Part shown: positions 59,701 through 64,000 of the stretch, one piece after another
How the letters are laid out: each line of letters begins with the position of its first letter
Numbering within the stretch: the stretch's first letter is position 1
Program-made: the position numbers and the translations under genes
Notes under the pieces: generated by a model
The model's input: only the letters and a program-made list of their open reading frames with translations
The model's database searches: none
What the model was told of the DNA's origin: nothing
NCBI GenBank assembly: GCA_037133475.1
Contig: JBAXOB010000016.1
Coordinates: 21,783 to 85,782, forward strand
Length of the DNA stretch: 64,000 nucleotides
Direction: 5' to 3'
Source: CAIVAT01 sp037133475
GTDB taxonomy: Bacteria > Bacteroidota > Bacteroidia > Bacteroidales > FEN-979

Positions 59701-62700
59701 CAACCCAACAGTCCTGCCGATATCTGTGTCGGCGGAACAACGGCCAATATGACCATTGTTGCAACAGGCGGAACCCCATCACTGAATTATCACTGGAAAT
59801 ATCATAACGGTTCTATCTGGAGTAATGTGGTAAACGGAACCCCTGCCGGTTCAACCTATTTGGGGGCAACGGGTACTACCTTCTCGGTTGTCGGGATTAC
59901 ATCGGCTGGCAGTTACGTCTATCATTGCGTGGTTACGGCAACCGGCGACGGCTGCAACCCCGACACTTCGTCAAACATAACGGTTACCGTTATTCCCGAT
60001 CCTACGCTTACAACCCCGTCATTCACCCATTCCAGTATTTGTGTCGGTGGAACAACGGATGTCAGCAGCACGATCAGCGGAGGCACGGGAACACCAACCT
60101 ATAATTGGCAATACAACAATGGCTCCTGGAATGATGTTGTGAATGGTACGCCCGCAGGAACCACCTATACCAATAATACAACTGCCACAATGACCATTTC
60201 CGGGGCATCTGTCGCGGGAACCTACCAGTACCGGTTGACAACCAATAACTCCTCGGGTTGCGACTTTAACAGTGCAGGAGCCTCCTACAATGTAATTGCC
60301 GATCCGAGTATCGTAACCCAGCCCGTAAATCCTGCGGCAATCTGTGTCGGAGGAACCTCCGGTGTAAGCATCGTGGCTACCGGCGGAACTCCGGCTCTTG
60401 TATATGAATGGCAATACTATAATGGTTCAACCTGGAATGCTGTTGTCAATGGCACTCCTTCAGGTTCTGTCTATTCAGGTGAATCAACGAATGCTCTTAC
60501 TGCTTCAAACTTTATCCTGCCCGGAACTTACCAGTACAGGTGCTATGTTACGGCAACCGGCGACGGATGCGGAACAGCAACCTCAGATCCTGCAACCATT
60601 ACTGTCGTTTCAGATCCGACTATCAATACCCAGCCTGTAGGCGCAACAATCTGCACAGGCGGCTACCACTACATGACGATCACTGCAACCAGCGGTACGC
60701 CATTCCTGACCTACCAGTGGCAGAATTCAACTGCAAGTTCATCGGGACCCTGGTCGAATATTTCCGGGGCTACCTTGTCTTCCTATACCACACCGGCACT
60801 GACCGTTACAACGTATTACCAGGCTGTTGTCTCAGCTACGGGAAGTGATTGCAATACTGCATACAGTTCACCCGCAACCGTTACCGTTGTTCCTGATCCG
60901 ACGATCGATACACAGCCTGTTGATGCAACCATCTGCAGTGGGGCGACTACGGTCCTTTCGGTAATCGCCAGCGGAGGAACTCCTTCGTTGCAATACCTGT
61001 GGCAATATTATAACGGTTCTTCATGGGTAACAGCGCCCGGTACAGCCACAAATCCGAGCTATACCACCCAGTCGCTGACAGCTTCAACCCAGTTCAGGGT
61101 GCAGCTTTCCGCCACCGGTAATGGTTGCGATCCGGTCACTTCAAATACAGTGACGGTCCACATTCCCCATATTATCACCGAACCTGTTGCCAGTACGGAG
61201 CTTTGTACAGGCGGAACAGCAACCTTAAGTGTGTCGGTAGGTTCCGACGGCGGAACATCAACCTATTCCTATCAGTGGGAGGTTTCACCTTTTGACTGTG
61301 ATTATGGATATTTCAACATTTCAGGGGCGACCAACAACACCTATACGACCAATGCCTTGCCGGCGGGTGTCAGATATTACAAATGTATCATCAGTGTTTC
61401 ATCGCCCAGCTGTGCTCAACTGGAGTCAACCTGTGCCTTCGTAAATATTGTTGCAGATCCTACCATTGCCGTTCAGCCTGTCGGTACAACCCTGGGCTGC
61501 AGTTCCTCTACCCATACGATGACGGTAGCTGCATCAGGTGGTTCAGGGTCGTTCAATTACCAGTGGCAGTCAAGTGTGACCGGCTGCAGCGGTTTCTCAA
61601 GTATCGGAGGGGCTACCAACAGCAGTTATACCGCTACGGGACTTACACAGACTACCTATTACCAGGTGTTAGTTACCCAACCGGTTAATGGTTGTAATTC
61701 GCTGACTTCGAATTGTGCAACCGTAACGGTGGGTACATCCCCAACGGCTGTTGTCGGACCTAATCAGCGCTTGTGTAACCAGTACACGACCTTCCTTACC
61801 GGCAACTGGCCGCCAACAGGAAGTACTGGCAGCTGGAAGTTTGTTTCAGGGCCCAGTGTTGTGACGCCATCGCCTTCAAATTCACCTGTTGCTACGGTTG
61901 TCGGACTTGTTGGAAGCAGCACCCCCTATGTGTTCCGTTATACGATCAGCACGACCTATGGTTCCGGTGTTTGCAAGGATTCGGCGGATATGACCGTGAC
62001 CAACTATCATTCCCCGTCATCTCCCTTTGCCGGGAATGACCAGAAACTGTGTCTGAATGCGACAACAGTCTCCACAACCCTTACCGGCAATACACCCGGA
62101 TTCGGAACAGGTTTATGGCAGTTGGTTTCCAAACCTGCCGGAGCCTCCGATGCGGTAATCGCAACACCGGGAAGTCCGTCAACCCTTGTCAGCAACCTGG
62201 TTGCCGGAACCTACACCTTCTCATGGGGCATTTACAATGGTGTTTGTGACACCGTCAAGGACCTGATTGATGTAACGATTTATCCTCCCTGCCACGTTGA
62301 TGCAGGATCAAACGCAACAATTTGCCAGGGTTCGACCTATACGCCAAATGCCTCCAGCGCACTCAATTGCGGAAATATGACCTGGGGAACCAACGGAACG
62401 GGATATTTTAATGATCCGACCCTCCTGCATCCTACCTATACACCGGGAGCAGCTGATATCACCAATGGCTCCGTTGTTCTGTACATCAAATGTTCAAGTT
62501 GCTGCGGAATCCCATGTTCCGGTGACTCCAGTGCGATGACACTGACCATCACCAAAACACCTGCCGCCTATGCCGGTCCGAATGGCGCTGCTTGCAGCGG
62601 ATCAGGGTATGCTTTAACAGGAGCAACTGCTACAAACTATGCCAGTGTTTTATGGACATCCCCGACAAGCGGCACCTTTACGCCGAACGCGACCACCCTC

Positions 62701-64000
62701 CATCCGACCTATACACCGAGTGCGGCGGATATCACCAACGGAAGCGTAACGCTTACCCTCAGGGCCGTTGCAGGAAGTCCTTGTACGGATGCAACAAGTT
62801 CAATGGTGCTGACCGTTCATGCGCAACCCTCAGCGCTCACCCTGTCGAATACTACCATTTGTGCCGGATCAGATTATCAGCTTACATCCAATGCCCAGAA
62901 TTATAACTCATTGGCGTGGACCACAAGCGGAAACGGTATTTTCAGCAATACCACCATCCCGAATCCGATCTATATGCCAAGTCAGGCCGATATTACCAGC
63001 GGCAGTGTAACACTGTCATTGACGGTAAATGCAAATGCTCCCTGTGCCAACATAACACGTTCCATGGTGCTGACGATTCAGTCGGGACCCACGGCCAATG
63101 CCGGAGATGACGGAGCGGTATGCAGAAATGCAGCTTATGTGGTCAGCGGGGCAAGTGCAACGAACAGTTCGGCTGTTCTGTGGACCCATAACGGGCTGGG
63201 CACACTGACGGGTGCCACCACGTTAACACCAACCTATACGCCAAATCCGACTGAAACCGGACCTGTTGTACTGACGTTACATGTGAGCGCGGTTTCACCC
63301 TGTGCCACAGCCGCCACTGATCAGATGATCCTCACCATTACACCAGGCCCGGCTGCAGGAGCAGGTCCCGATGCCACAATTTGTGAAGGGAGCAGCTATG
63401 TTATTTCAGGAGCCACTGCAACCAACTATGCAAGTCTGAACTGGGGATCAAGCGGAACTGGAACCTTCGTTTCGAGTACCTCATTAAACCCGACCTATAT
63501 TCCTAGTGCTGCTGATATTTCAGCCGGATCTGTAACGCTGACTCTTACAGCCGCCGGATTAGGCGCTTGTTCGACTGCATCAGATAACATGGTGCTTTCA
63601 ATCACGCGTGCTCCGTCTATCAATGCCGGCAATGATGCTTCGATTTGCAGTTCAGCAGGATCTTATACTTTGTCAGGATCAGGGTCACATTATGCCTCCC
63701 TGTTATGGACTACCAATGGTACCGGAACTTTTGCCGATGCAACGATTCTTCCTGCAGTATACACCCCCAGTGCGTCAGATATTGCTACAGGCCAGGTACA
63801 GTTAACCTTAACTGCTGCCGGAAATGGCTCTTGTTCAAGTACGAACGATTTCATGGTGCTGACGATCTGGAAGGCGGCTACCGCCTTTGCAGGCAACAAT
63901 ACCACCATCTGTAATTCTGCCTCGTACCATATTTTGGATGCCAGTGCGACCAACTATGCCAGCGTATTGTGGACCAAGAACGGTGGTGCAACAGGAAGCC
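44743..64000 (+). CDS. Giant multi-domain surface protein, about 68 PKD/Ig-like domains, 3' end outside the window
   Basis: A single frame stays open from 44743 to the last base: at least 6419 residues. Either ATG 44743 or ATG 44767 may start it; the latter directly opens a signal peptide (MNKIFSKSRIFLVLLLGIIS, cleavage near LKAQ). The rest is a string of about 91-105-residue beta-sandwich-like domains in three blocks (about 16, 43 and 9). Nearly every domain has one Cys near its start (ATIC, PDQxxC) and one near its end (GNGC, NGxC), which could pair across the sandwich. The sequence is rich in Thr, Gly, Ser and Ala and poor in charged residues. Size and design resemble SprB-type adhesins and other T9SS-exported Bacteroidetes proteins. 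A C-terminal sorting or gliding-associated domain is expected downstream but not seen. Confidence 0.92.
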   Translation, partial: MNSQLPVPMNKIFSKSRIFLVLLLGIISFTLFSVSLKAQNCTANAGVTENVCPFRPLFLHGVATGLFTGTGNIHWTQKDGPAVQIVDPYNLNTEIRNYQPATDYHFYLWAKCDDGTLVKDSVLISVKPLFTAHAGPDQASCPGNGILTLAGNEPDITNGETGLWEFVTPNPAGVSFTDATQYNTTISLDPSKCGVSQVIWTITGTNNCTSRDTLLITNYGGITPVSAGNNQTLSGCYTSSTTTTLNATFGGCGLNSQSGHWSLVSGPNTPSIASPNSSSTAVTNLVEGTYIFRWDVTGTCSSGFALTHVIVPHALGQPTTANATFGGPVGPFCDGRTTFTLTGNSPARAHETGTWSQTSGPRPAIINSPNTPITTVTVPADSLGTYGFTYTITDTLTGCGSSRGTFVSFNPAPSIILDPESILPCGDSLATIYYTAPAGSTVTYQILSGPVNGTYTHMPWNVTTATNSPQLIDHLGKVGTYTVRFSVSSGVGATCETATADINIITSQPPTSSNSGTPQILACNVFLTHLAGNYPFAGSGLWIENSHPIVPDTTNPGNYFEYPAKFADSSLNTSLITQLNSGVYRFTWKISNGVACDPSYDLTRVEVADTMPTYIEAGPNRTVCYGTPIRMEASVPAINEHGQWTVYPSGPTFSNVTNPFALVNNTEQNTLYHFIWTLHNHCGTISDTALIQTTFDQGPVQANAGPDQCQPATTTTITLHGNKPDPGVGAWTQIPDANPPVTITNPGDSITTVTGLTPGTYQFEWTVGRGSCDPTMDTVTITIANPVTTAHAGPDIEICGDHSKMAANKPLNAGEVGTWTLIPGEEGAVIIDDIHSDTTNVGIVITGVYKMIWTITNGACTSNSDTVALSVSIPPSAAYAGADRTLCGKDTLNLAATPATLGTSRWSLISGPNTPTFSSMTNPHAHVSNLITGTYVFKWTVTGGPFCPPSSDTVTMIIYANANAGTDKTFCDANTIELTGNVGSTGVWTVISGPSTPTITPTVPASNKATASPLFTGTYVFRYTLTYPSCISYDDVNVTVSGQPTTSNAGPEQFLCKLSTPYIISLYGNAPDPGHGTGTWSRLWPVSDGGSFSNVNDPLATYGPATPQLYIFKWTIADGTCSSASEVRVTLDDPPTISNAGPSQQVCGTQTTMAANAPTAGIGNWTQVSGPSHAVFSSFVLPDANVTGLVTGSYMFRWTIKNGPICDSSSSTVVVFVHTNPGTPAAGNDQQFCASTLTATLAGNSPTPGVSDWYQSSADALQGVTFSPSVSTPHAVATFPGAGTYHLIWRATNAYSGGACILRDTVVITIDQYPSTANAGDDILKCQFATLNLNAATPMVGTGTWTLSSKPAGSGPVTFANSHSPTTEVFGTGPGTYDFDWTVANGQCPSSTDQVEVTILTAAPTAVAGPNQGVCNSTTTYMEANSPGSAPNTGTWSQVAGGPATLTFVSPHSPTTQVTGITALGIYRVVWTISNGGCSSSDTIKITKYPDVTATCPGDATICSGGTQTLTVTPSGGAGPGSYTYQWETNTTNTWPGTTIAGATDALYVTPALTSDRYYRVTVQCGNVNCVSHITVVPDPVINTQPVSAVICSGSPASFSVSASGGTPSLLYQWYSGTTCGGAIDEISGATASTYNTAALTQTMYYRAKVWSSGNGCTTVYSNCAEAGVPRIITEPTDALICNSGSYTMSVTTDSGGATLSYQWKKFDGSSYVNEAGATNSVYTAVGLTNGIYKYKCFISISPGSCPDLVTREVTVNAATDPIINSGVTAQTICTGGSAIFAISVSGGTGHFVYQWQQSTSCGGTWSNISGATTASYNTLAMPSAGTYYYQCVVTQVGTGCTPQYSDCLSLTVTNGPTVSLLPATSTICSGETRLLTSSVSGGSGDNSYVWQKSTTGCSGPWGDISGATSQEYTTQNLTQTTYYHVTVTQTGNGCGPVTSNCATVGVPRITTQPTDGLICNSGTYTMSVGTDNGGATLSYQWLQYDGTTYLPVTGATNAIYNAVGLATGIHKFKCVISISPGSCPDLVTREVTVNTASDPIITTVPPAQTICTGGSATFAVSMSGGTGTFFFQWQSATSCSGTWSDIPGATNISYNTGVKGSTGTYYYQCIVTQTGTGCTPQNSGCMVLTVTDGPSVDLQPAASTICSGTTKLLTATVTGGSGDITYKWQSSTSDCSGPWADINGATSQDYTTPGLSQTTYYHVIITQTGHGCGPITSDCSTISVPRITTQPSGTTICEGSAHTMNVVVDGGTATLGYQWQEKIAGTFVDILDATNNSYTTPTLSSGDYYYLCNITVTNPNCSMLTTSEAHVAVVGIPQVTIGPGDQVICAGGNAVYTVSVTGGTGTTSYQWQIGNGSNCDYVTWNNVTGATTTTYNSGAMNSPGTKSVRCLVTQSVSGCDPVYLVPCLKLTISAGPVITSQPASATVCNGAEETLAVTVTGGTTGTAFQWQSNTASCLANFNDISGATEATYTTSPMSITTYYRVKISQEGSNCNATSSCAKITVLADPISPNPQGATICDGGTHTMSVSPTGGTGTFTYQWEDSPDHVTFTPIASATNSSYTTLALSATRYYRVVISQSGAGCGPITTAYATVTVVADPVILTDPASTDICTGGTPTFTVTASGGTPTLTYVWQRSATGGAPWTNVGTNSGSFTSSALTTTTYFRVVVSAAGSGCNSATSAVATVNVYPDPTIITQPVGATICSGGSYGLSVTATGDLYPGSLQYKWQSNTTGCSATWADISGATSQDYTAAGLTQTTYYHVVITQALVGCGPVISDCAPVIVPKFTTQPVGNNLCEKGTHTMTVVVSGGSATLAYQWQTSSTSGSGFVDIPGATAASYTPQPLAIGNHYYHCNVIITSPNCGTITSDEALVHVVGQANVTLSPANQAVCVGGNASFSASVIGGAGITTYQWQSGTGADCASVSNWTNINGATASTYNTGTLTIPGTTYYRCVVSQSEPGCAPIYNITCLKLEVAGVAIVAQPTPASICTGGTATLGITVTGATSGTTYQWQSTTFGCASTFNDILGATSVTYTTPVLTTSTYYKIKILESSCGVTSNCTKVTVVGDPGITVQPAGATICTGGTHTMSVTATGGTPSLDYQWQESTDNSTFGNIGGATSSSYTTVVLTSTRYYKVIITATASGCGTATSNPVTVTVVPDPTIYTDPVGASICTGGTHTMTVAASGGTPSLHYQWQSSSNNVSFSNITGETNTSYTTPVLTATTYYKVAVSATGNDCNTATSATATVTVVPDPVISVQPAGATICSGGHHTMSVTASGDPSTGTLIYKWQSGPNTGSYGDISEATSSTYTTGALTASTYFRVIITQPSSGCSTTSLDALVTVNPGPGFSVQPVSPDAICIGGSTSAITMSTSGGTPTLAYQWQYNNGGTWENVTAGSPAGSVYLGATSTSFVVTGISVPGDYQYRCYISDISSGCGSATSNVIVVSVTPVPDISVEPTSPDAICSGGTANISLTASGGTPGLTYQWKYDTDPGVGTNWVNVTNGTPSGATYTGGTTHSLSVAGISPAGTYDYECIVSAAGSGCNPATSSTVTVTVVPDPTLTTPTFTHPVICVGGSTVISSTISGGTGTPSYQWQYYNGSWNKVVNGTPAGTVYTGATTLSMTITGTSVSGTYHYRLTTNNSAGCNYNSDDVSYVVVGDPGITTEPVGATICKGGFHAMSVIATGGTPSLEYQWKTSDSYGGTYSDIDGATTSTYTTPVLTSTNYYKVVITATGSDCGTANSNIATVTVVDDPTITSGPVSPDPICTGGTVNLSVTATGGTPALIYHWQYYHGSWSNVTNGSPTGAVYTGGTAADISIADISVAGTYSYRCLVSATGNGCNTDTSTTATFTIGSDPVILTQPTGTTLCTGGNHTMSVTATGGLLTGALIYHWESGPNTSSYNEISGATSSSYSALALTTTTYFRCVVTQAPSGCLVNSNDALVTVVPDPSIYVEPTSPDAICIGGSAGLTLMASGGTPSLVYEWQYYNGLTWNAVTNGTPAGSTYTGGATNSLNVAGISVAGNYQYQCYITASGEGCGTATSNPVTVSVVGDPGITVQPSSPDAICSGGSAGVSLTATGGTPGLIYHWQYDSDPGVGTTWADVVNGTPAGATYTGGTSAAMTVSGITGAGAYDYQCLVTATGDGCNTATSNTVTITVEANPSITVHPAGATICTGGDHAMSVTATGGTPALLYQWQSNTTGCGDAFGNISGATTSGYTATALTTTTYYRVKVWSSGNGCATVFSNCATVTVVPDPSIVTKPTDPAAICIGGTAGMSVVATGGTPSLNYQWQYYNGLTWNAVVNGTPAGSTYTGATTNSLSVAGISVAGAYLYNCYITAGGDGCGTATTATTTITVIGDPGITTQPSSPADICVGGTTANMTIEASGGTPSLNYQWKYLNGAVWSNVVNGTPAGSTYSGATGTSFSVAGISSAGSYVYHCVVTATGNGCNPDTSSNVTVTVVPDPTLTTPVFTNTTICTGGTTDVTSTISGGTGTPTYKWQYYNGTSWNEVVNGTPAGTTYSNNTTATMTISGASSAGTYQYRLTTDNSLGCDKNSAGASYIVIGDPGIVTQPTSPDAICVGGSAGVSVVASGGTPSLTYQWQYYNGSTWNAVVNGTPAGSIYTGAATSSLAVAGISTPGNYEYNCYITASGSGCGTATTTSAFITVIADPSISTQPTSPADICTGGTTDYMTIAATGGTPSLVYHWQYYNGLSWNNVVNGTPAGSTYTGATLTSFKVAGISVAGSYQYQCVVTATGDGCNPITSSPVTVTVVPDPTLTTPVFTNTTICIGGTTDVTSTISGGTGTPTYKWQYYNGTSWNDVVYNIPAGTTYTNSTTATMTISGASVAGTYQYRLTTNNSLGCDKNSAGASYVVVGNPGITTQPSGPAAICVGGTAGMSVVASGGTPSLVYQWQYKNGSTWNAVSNGTPAGSTYTGATSNSLSVAGISTPGTYEYNCYITATGNGCGTATTTSAFITVIADPSITTQPNSPADICVGGTTANMTIVATGGTPSLNYHWKYHNGSIWSNVVNGTPAGSTYLGATGTTFSVVGITSAGSYVYHCVVTATGDGCNPDTSSNITVTVIPDPTLTTPSFTHSSICVGGTTDVSSTISGGTGTPTYNWQYNNGSWNDVVNGTPAGTTYTNNTTATMTISGASVAGTYQYRLTTNNSSGCDFNSAGASYNVIADPSIVTQPVNPAAICVGGTSGVSIVATGGTPALVYEWQYYNGSTWNAVVNGTPSGSVYSGESTNALTASNFILPGTYQYRCYVTATGDGCGTATSDPATITVVSDPTINTQPVGATICTGGYHYMTITATSGTPFLTYQWQNSTASSSGPWSNISGATLSSYTTPALTVTTYYQAVVSATGSDCNTAYSSPATVTVVPDPTIDTQPVDATICSGATTVLSVIASGGTPSLQYLWQYYNGSSWVTAPGTATNPSYTTQSLTASTQFRVQLSATGNGCDPVTSNTVTVHIPHIITEPVASTELCTGGTATLSVSVGSDGGTSTYSYQWEVSPFDCDYGYFNISGATNNTYTTNALPAGVRYYKCIISVSSPSCAQLESTCAFVNIVADPTIAVQPVGTTLGCSSSTHTMTVAASGGSGSFNYQWQSSVTGCSGFSSIGGATNSSYTATGLTQTTYYQVLVTQPVNGCNSLTSNCATVTVGTSPTAVVGPNQRLCNQYTTFLTGNWPPTGSTGSWKFVSGPSVVTPSPSNSPVATVVGLVGSSTPYVFRYTISTTYGSGVCKDSADMTVTNYHSPSSPFAGNDQKLCLNATTVSTTLTGNTPGFGTGLWQLVSKPAGASDAVIATPGSPSTLVSNLVAGTYTFSWGIYNGVCDTVKDLIDVTIYPPCHVDAGSNATICQGSTYTPNASSALNCGNMTWGTNGTGYFNDPTLLHPTYTPGAADITNGSVVLYIKCSSCCGIPCSGDSSAMTLTITKTPAAYAGPNGAACSGSGYALTGATATNYASVLWTSPTSGTFTPNATTLHPTYTPSAADITNGSVTLTLRAVAGSPCTDATSSMVLTVHAQPSALTLSNTTICAGSDYQLTSNAQNYNSLAWTTSGNGIFSNTTIPNPIYMPSQADITSGSVTLSLTVNANAPCANITRSMVLTIQSGPTANAGDDGAVCRNAAYVVSGASATNSSAVLWTHNGLGTLTGATTLTPTYTPNPTETGPVVLTLHVSAVSPCATAATDQMILTITPGPAAGAGPDATICEGSSYVISGATATNYASLNWGSSGTGTFVSSTSLNPTYIPSAADISAGSVTLTLTAAGLGACSTASDNMVLSITRAPSINAGNDASICSSAGSYTLSGSGSHYASLLWTTNGTGTFADATILPAVYTPSASDIATGQVQLTLTAAGNGSCSSTNDFMVLTIWKAATAFAGNNTTICNSASYHILDASATNYASVLWTKNGGATGS
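44863..49212 (+). repeat. Block 1: about 16 PKD-like domains of the giant protein
   Basis: Domains average 272 nt. The consensus runs AGPDQ-x2-C, then TLAGN or MAAN, GTWT or GTWS, SGPNTP, a VTNL or VTGL segment, GTYxFxWT, NGxCxSSxDTV and a Pro-rich joint such as PTTANAGP. Clear starts are near 45142, 46582, 46846, 47105, 47368, 47623, 47878, 48148, 48409, 48691 and 48955. Domains 4-6 (45700-46581) are the most divergent. No two are near-identical, so this block looks old. Confidence 0.85.
49750..51417 (+). repeat. Two tandem copies of an 834-nt, three-domain super-repeat
   Basis: Domains starting at 49750 (PRIITEPTDALIC), 50023 (TDPIINSGVTAQTIC) and 50314 (PTVSLLPATSTIC) recur in the same order at 50584 (PRITTQPTDGLIC), 50854 (SDPIITTVPPAQTIC) and 51145 (PSVDLQPAASTIC). 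A further first-type domain follows at 51418. The period is exactly 834 nt (278 codons). A related block recurs further along: domains near 52816, 53098, 53377 and 53677 resemble those near 51145, 51418, 51691 and 51991 in the same order. Confidence 0.85.
57505..60300 (+). repeat. Three tandem copies of a three-domain super-repeat, period 933/933/930 nt
   Basis: Copies begin at 57505, 58438 and 59371, and a fourth first-type domain starts at 60301. Each copy is an AICxGGxAG domain, then a PADIC domain and a DPTLTTPxFT domain. The third members (58132, 59065, 59998) are nearly identical in protein (TTDVTSTISGGTGTPTY, then NNTTATMTISGAS) and close in DNA, which points to recent duplication or gene conversion. 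Confidence 0.88.
61735..64000 (+). repeat. Block 3: about nine PKD-like domains, the last cut by the window end
   Basis: Two domains resembling block 1 (61735, 62017) are followed by a distinct roughly 88-residue type starting near 62299, 62566, 62833, 63094, 63355, 63619 and 63883. Its consensus is AGPxATIC-x-GSSYxISGATATNYAS, then LWTTSGTGTF, PTYTPSAADI, GSVTLTLTA and MVLTI. The final copy breaks off at position 64000. Confidence 0.85.

Larger units (their letters stand above)
49213..61734 (+). repeat. Block 2: about 43 Ig-like domains of the giant protein
   Basis: Domains average 291 nt and start with a DPxITxQP joint, followed by ATICxGGTxTMSV, ATGGTPSLxYQWQ, a variable segment, YTTxxLTxTTYY, and TATGxGCxTATS. 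A short form (about 90 residues) carries IxGATxSxY. A long form (about 104 residues) carries YYNGSTWNAVVNGTPAG and VAGISVAGTYxY. Short forms dominate to about 54780, then long forms mix in up to about 60612. Each domain keeps the central YQWQ tryptophan and the two Cys typical of Ig folds. Confidence 0.88.

Overview
The window comes from a Bacteroidota (Bacteroidetes) genome. Four things point there: a type IX secretion (T9SS) sorting domain on a surface protein, Bacteroidetes-type promoter motifs (TAnnTTTG), GldB, and a division and cell-wall (dcw) cluster with Bacteroidetes traits (FtsL-like protein, long MraY, FtsZ ending in a PAYKRR peptide plus a NPYLH tail). The MurE DNPR motif indicates meso-diaminopimelate peptidoglycan. 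No rRNA, tRNA or CRISPR array was found.

Layout. Positions 298-7029 (minus): a GNAT acetyltransferase overlapping a three-domain NRPS-like enzyme (adenylation, carrier, thioesterase), an AlkD-like protein and alaS. Positions 7165-10448 (plus): an M23 peptidase, a MerR-type regulator, an alkyltransferase-like protein, an Mrp/ApbC ATPase and an Nfu scaffold. Positions 10453-17069: nadE and an outer-membrane barrel (minus), then gldB, comM/yifB and a REP-associated tyrosine transposase (plus). Positions 17290-20826 (minus): an unrecognised lipoprotein and a UbiA-family prenyltransferase. Positions 20942-24844 (plus): a methyltransferase, an ABC ATPase, a heptose-kinase-like protein and a geranylgeranyl-reductase-family flavoprotein.

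Positions 24816-40180 (minus) hold the dcw cluster in the order mraZ, rsmH, ftsL, ftsI, murE, mraY, murD, ftsW, murG-murC, ftsQ, ftsA, ftsZ, yqeY. It makes peptidoglycan precursors and builds the divisome. Two genes are abnormal. murD is reduced to its C-terminal domain, and murG and murC are fused in frame. Three TGGAG repeats at 10-bp spacing upstream of mraZ look like its autoregulatory operator.

Positions 40396-44038 carry a T9SS cargo protein with FG-GAP-like repeats and a divergent NtrC-type response regulator. From 44743 to the window end one open frame encodes at least 6419 residues: a signal peptide, then about 68 PKD/Ig-like domains in three blocks, with multi-domain super-repeats of 834 and about 932 nt. 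It is probably a giant surface adhesin; its C-terminus lies outside the window.

The observations most worth following are the truncated murD, the murG-murC fusion, the transposase gene carrying palindromes and an 18-bp minisatellite inside its reading frame, the NRPS-like/GNAT pair with an isoleucine-like specificity code, and the giant repeat protein.
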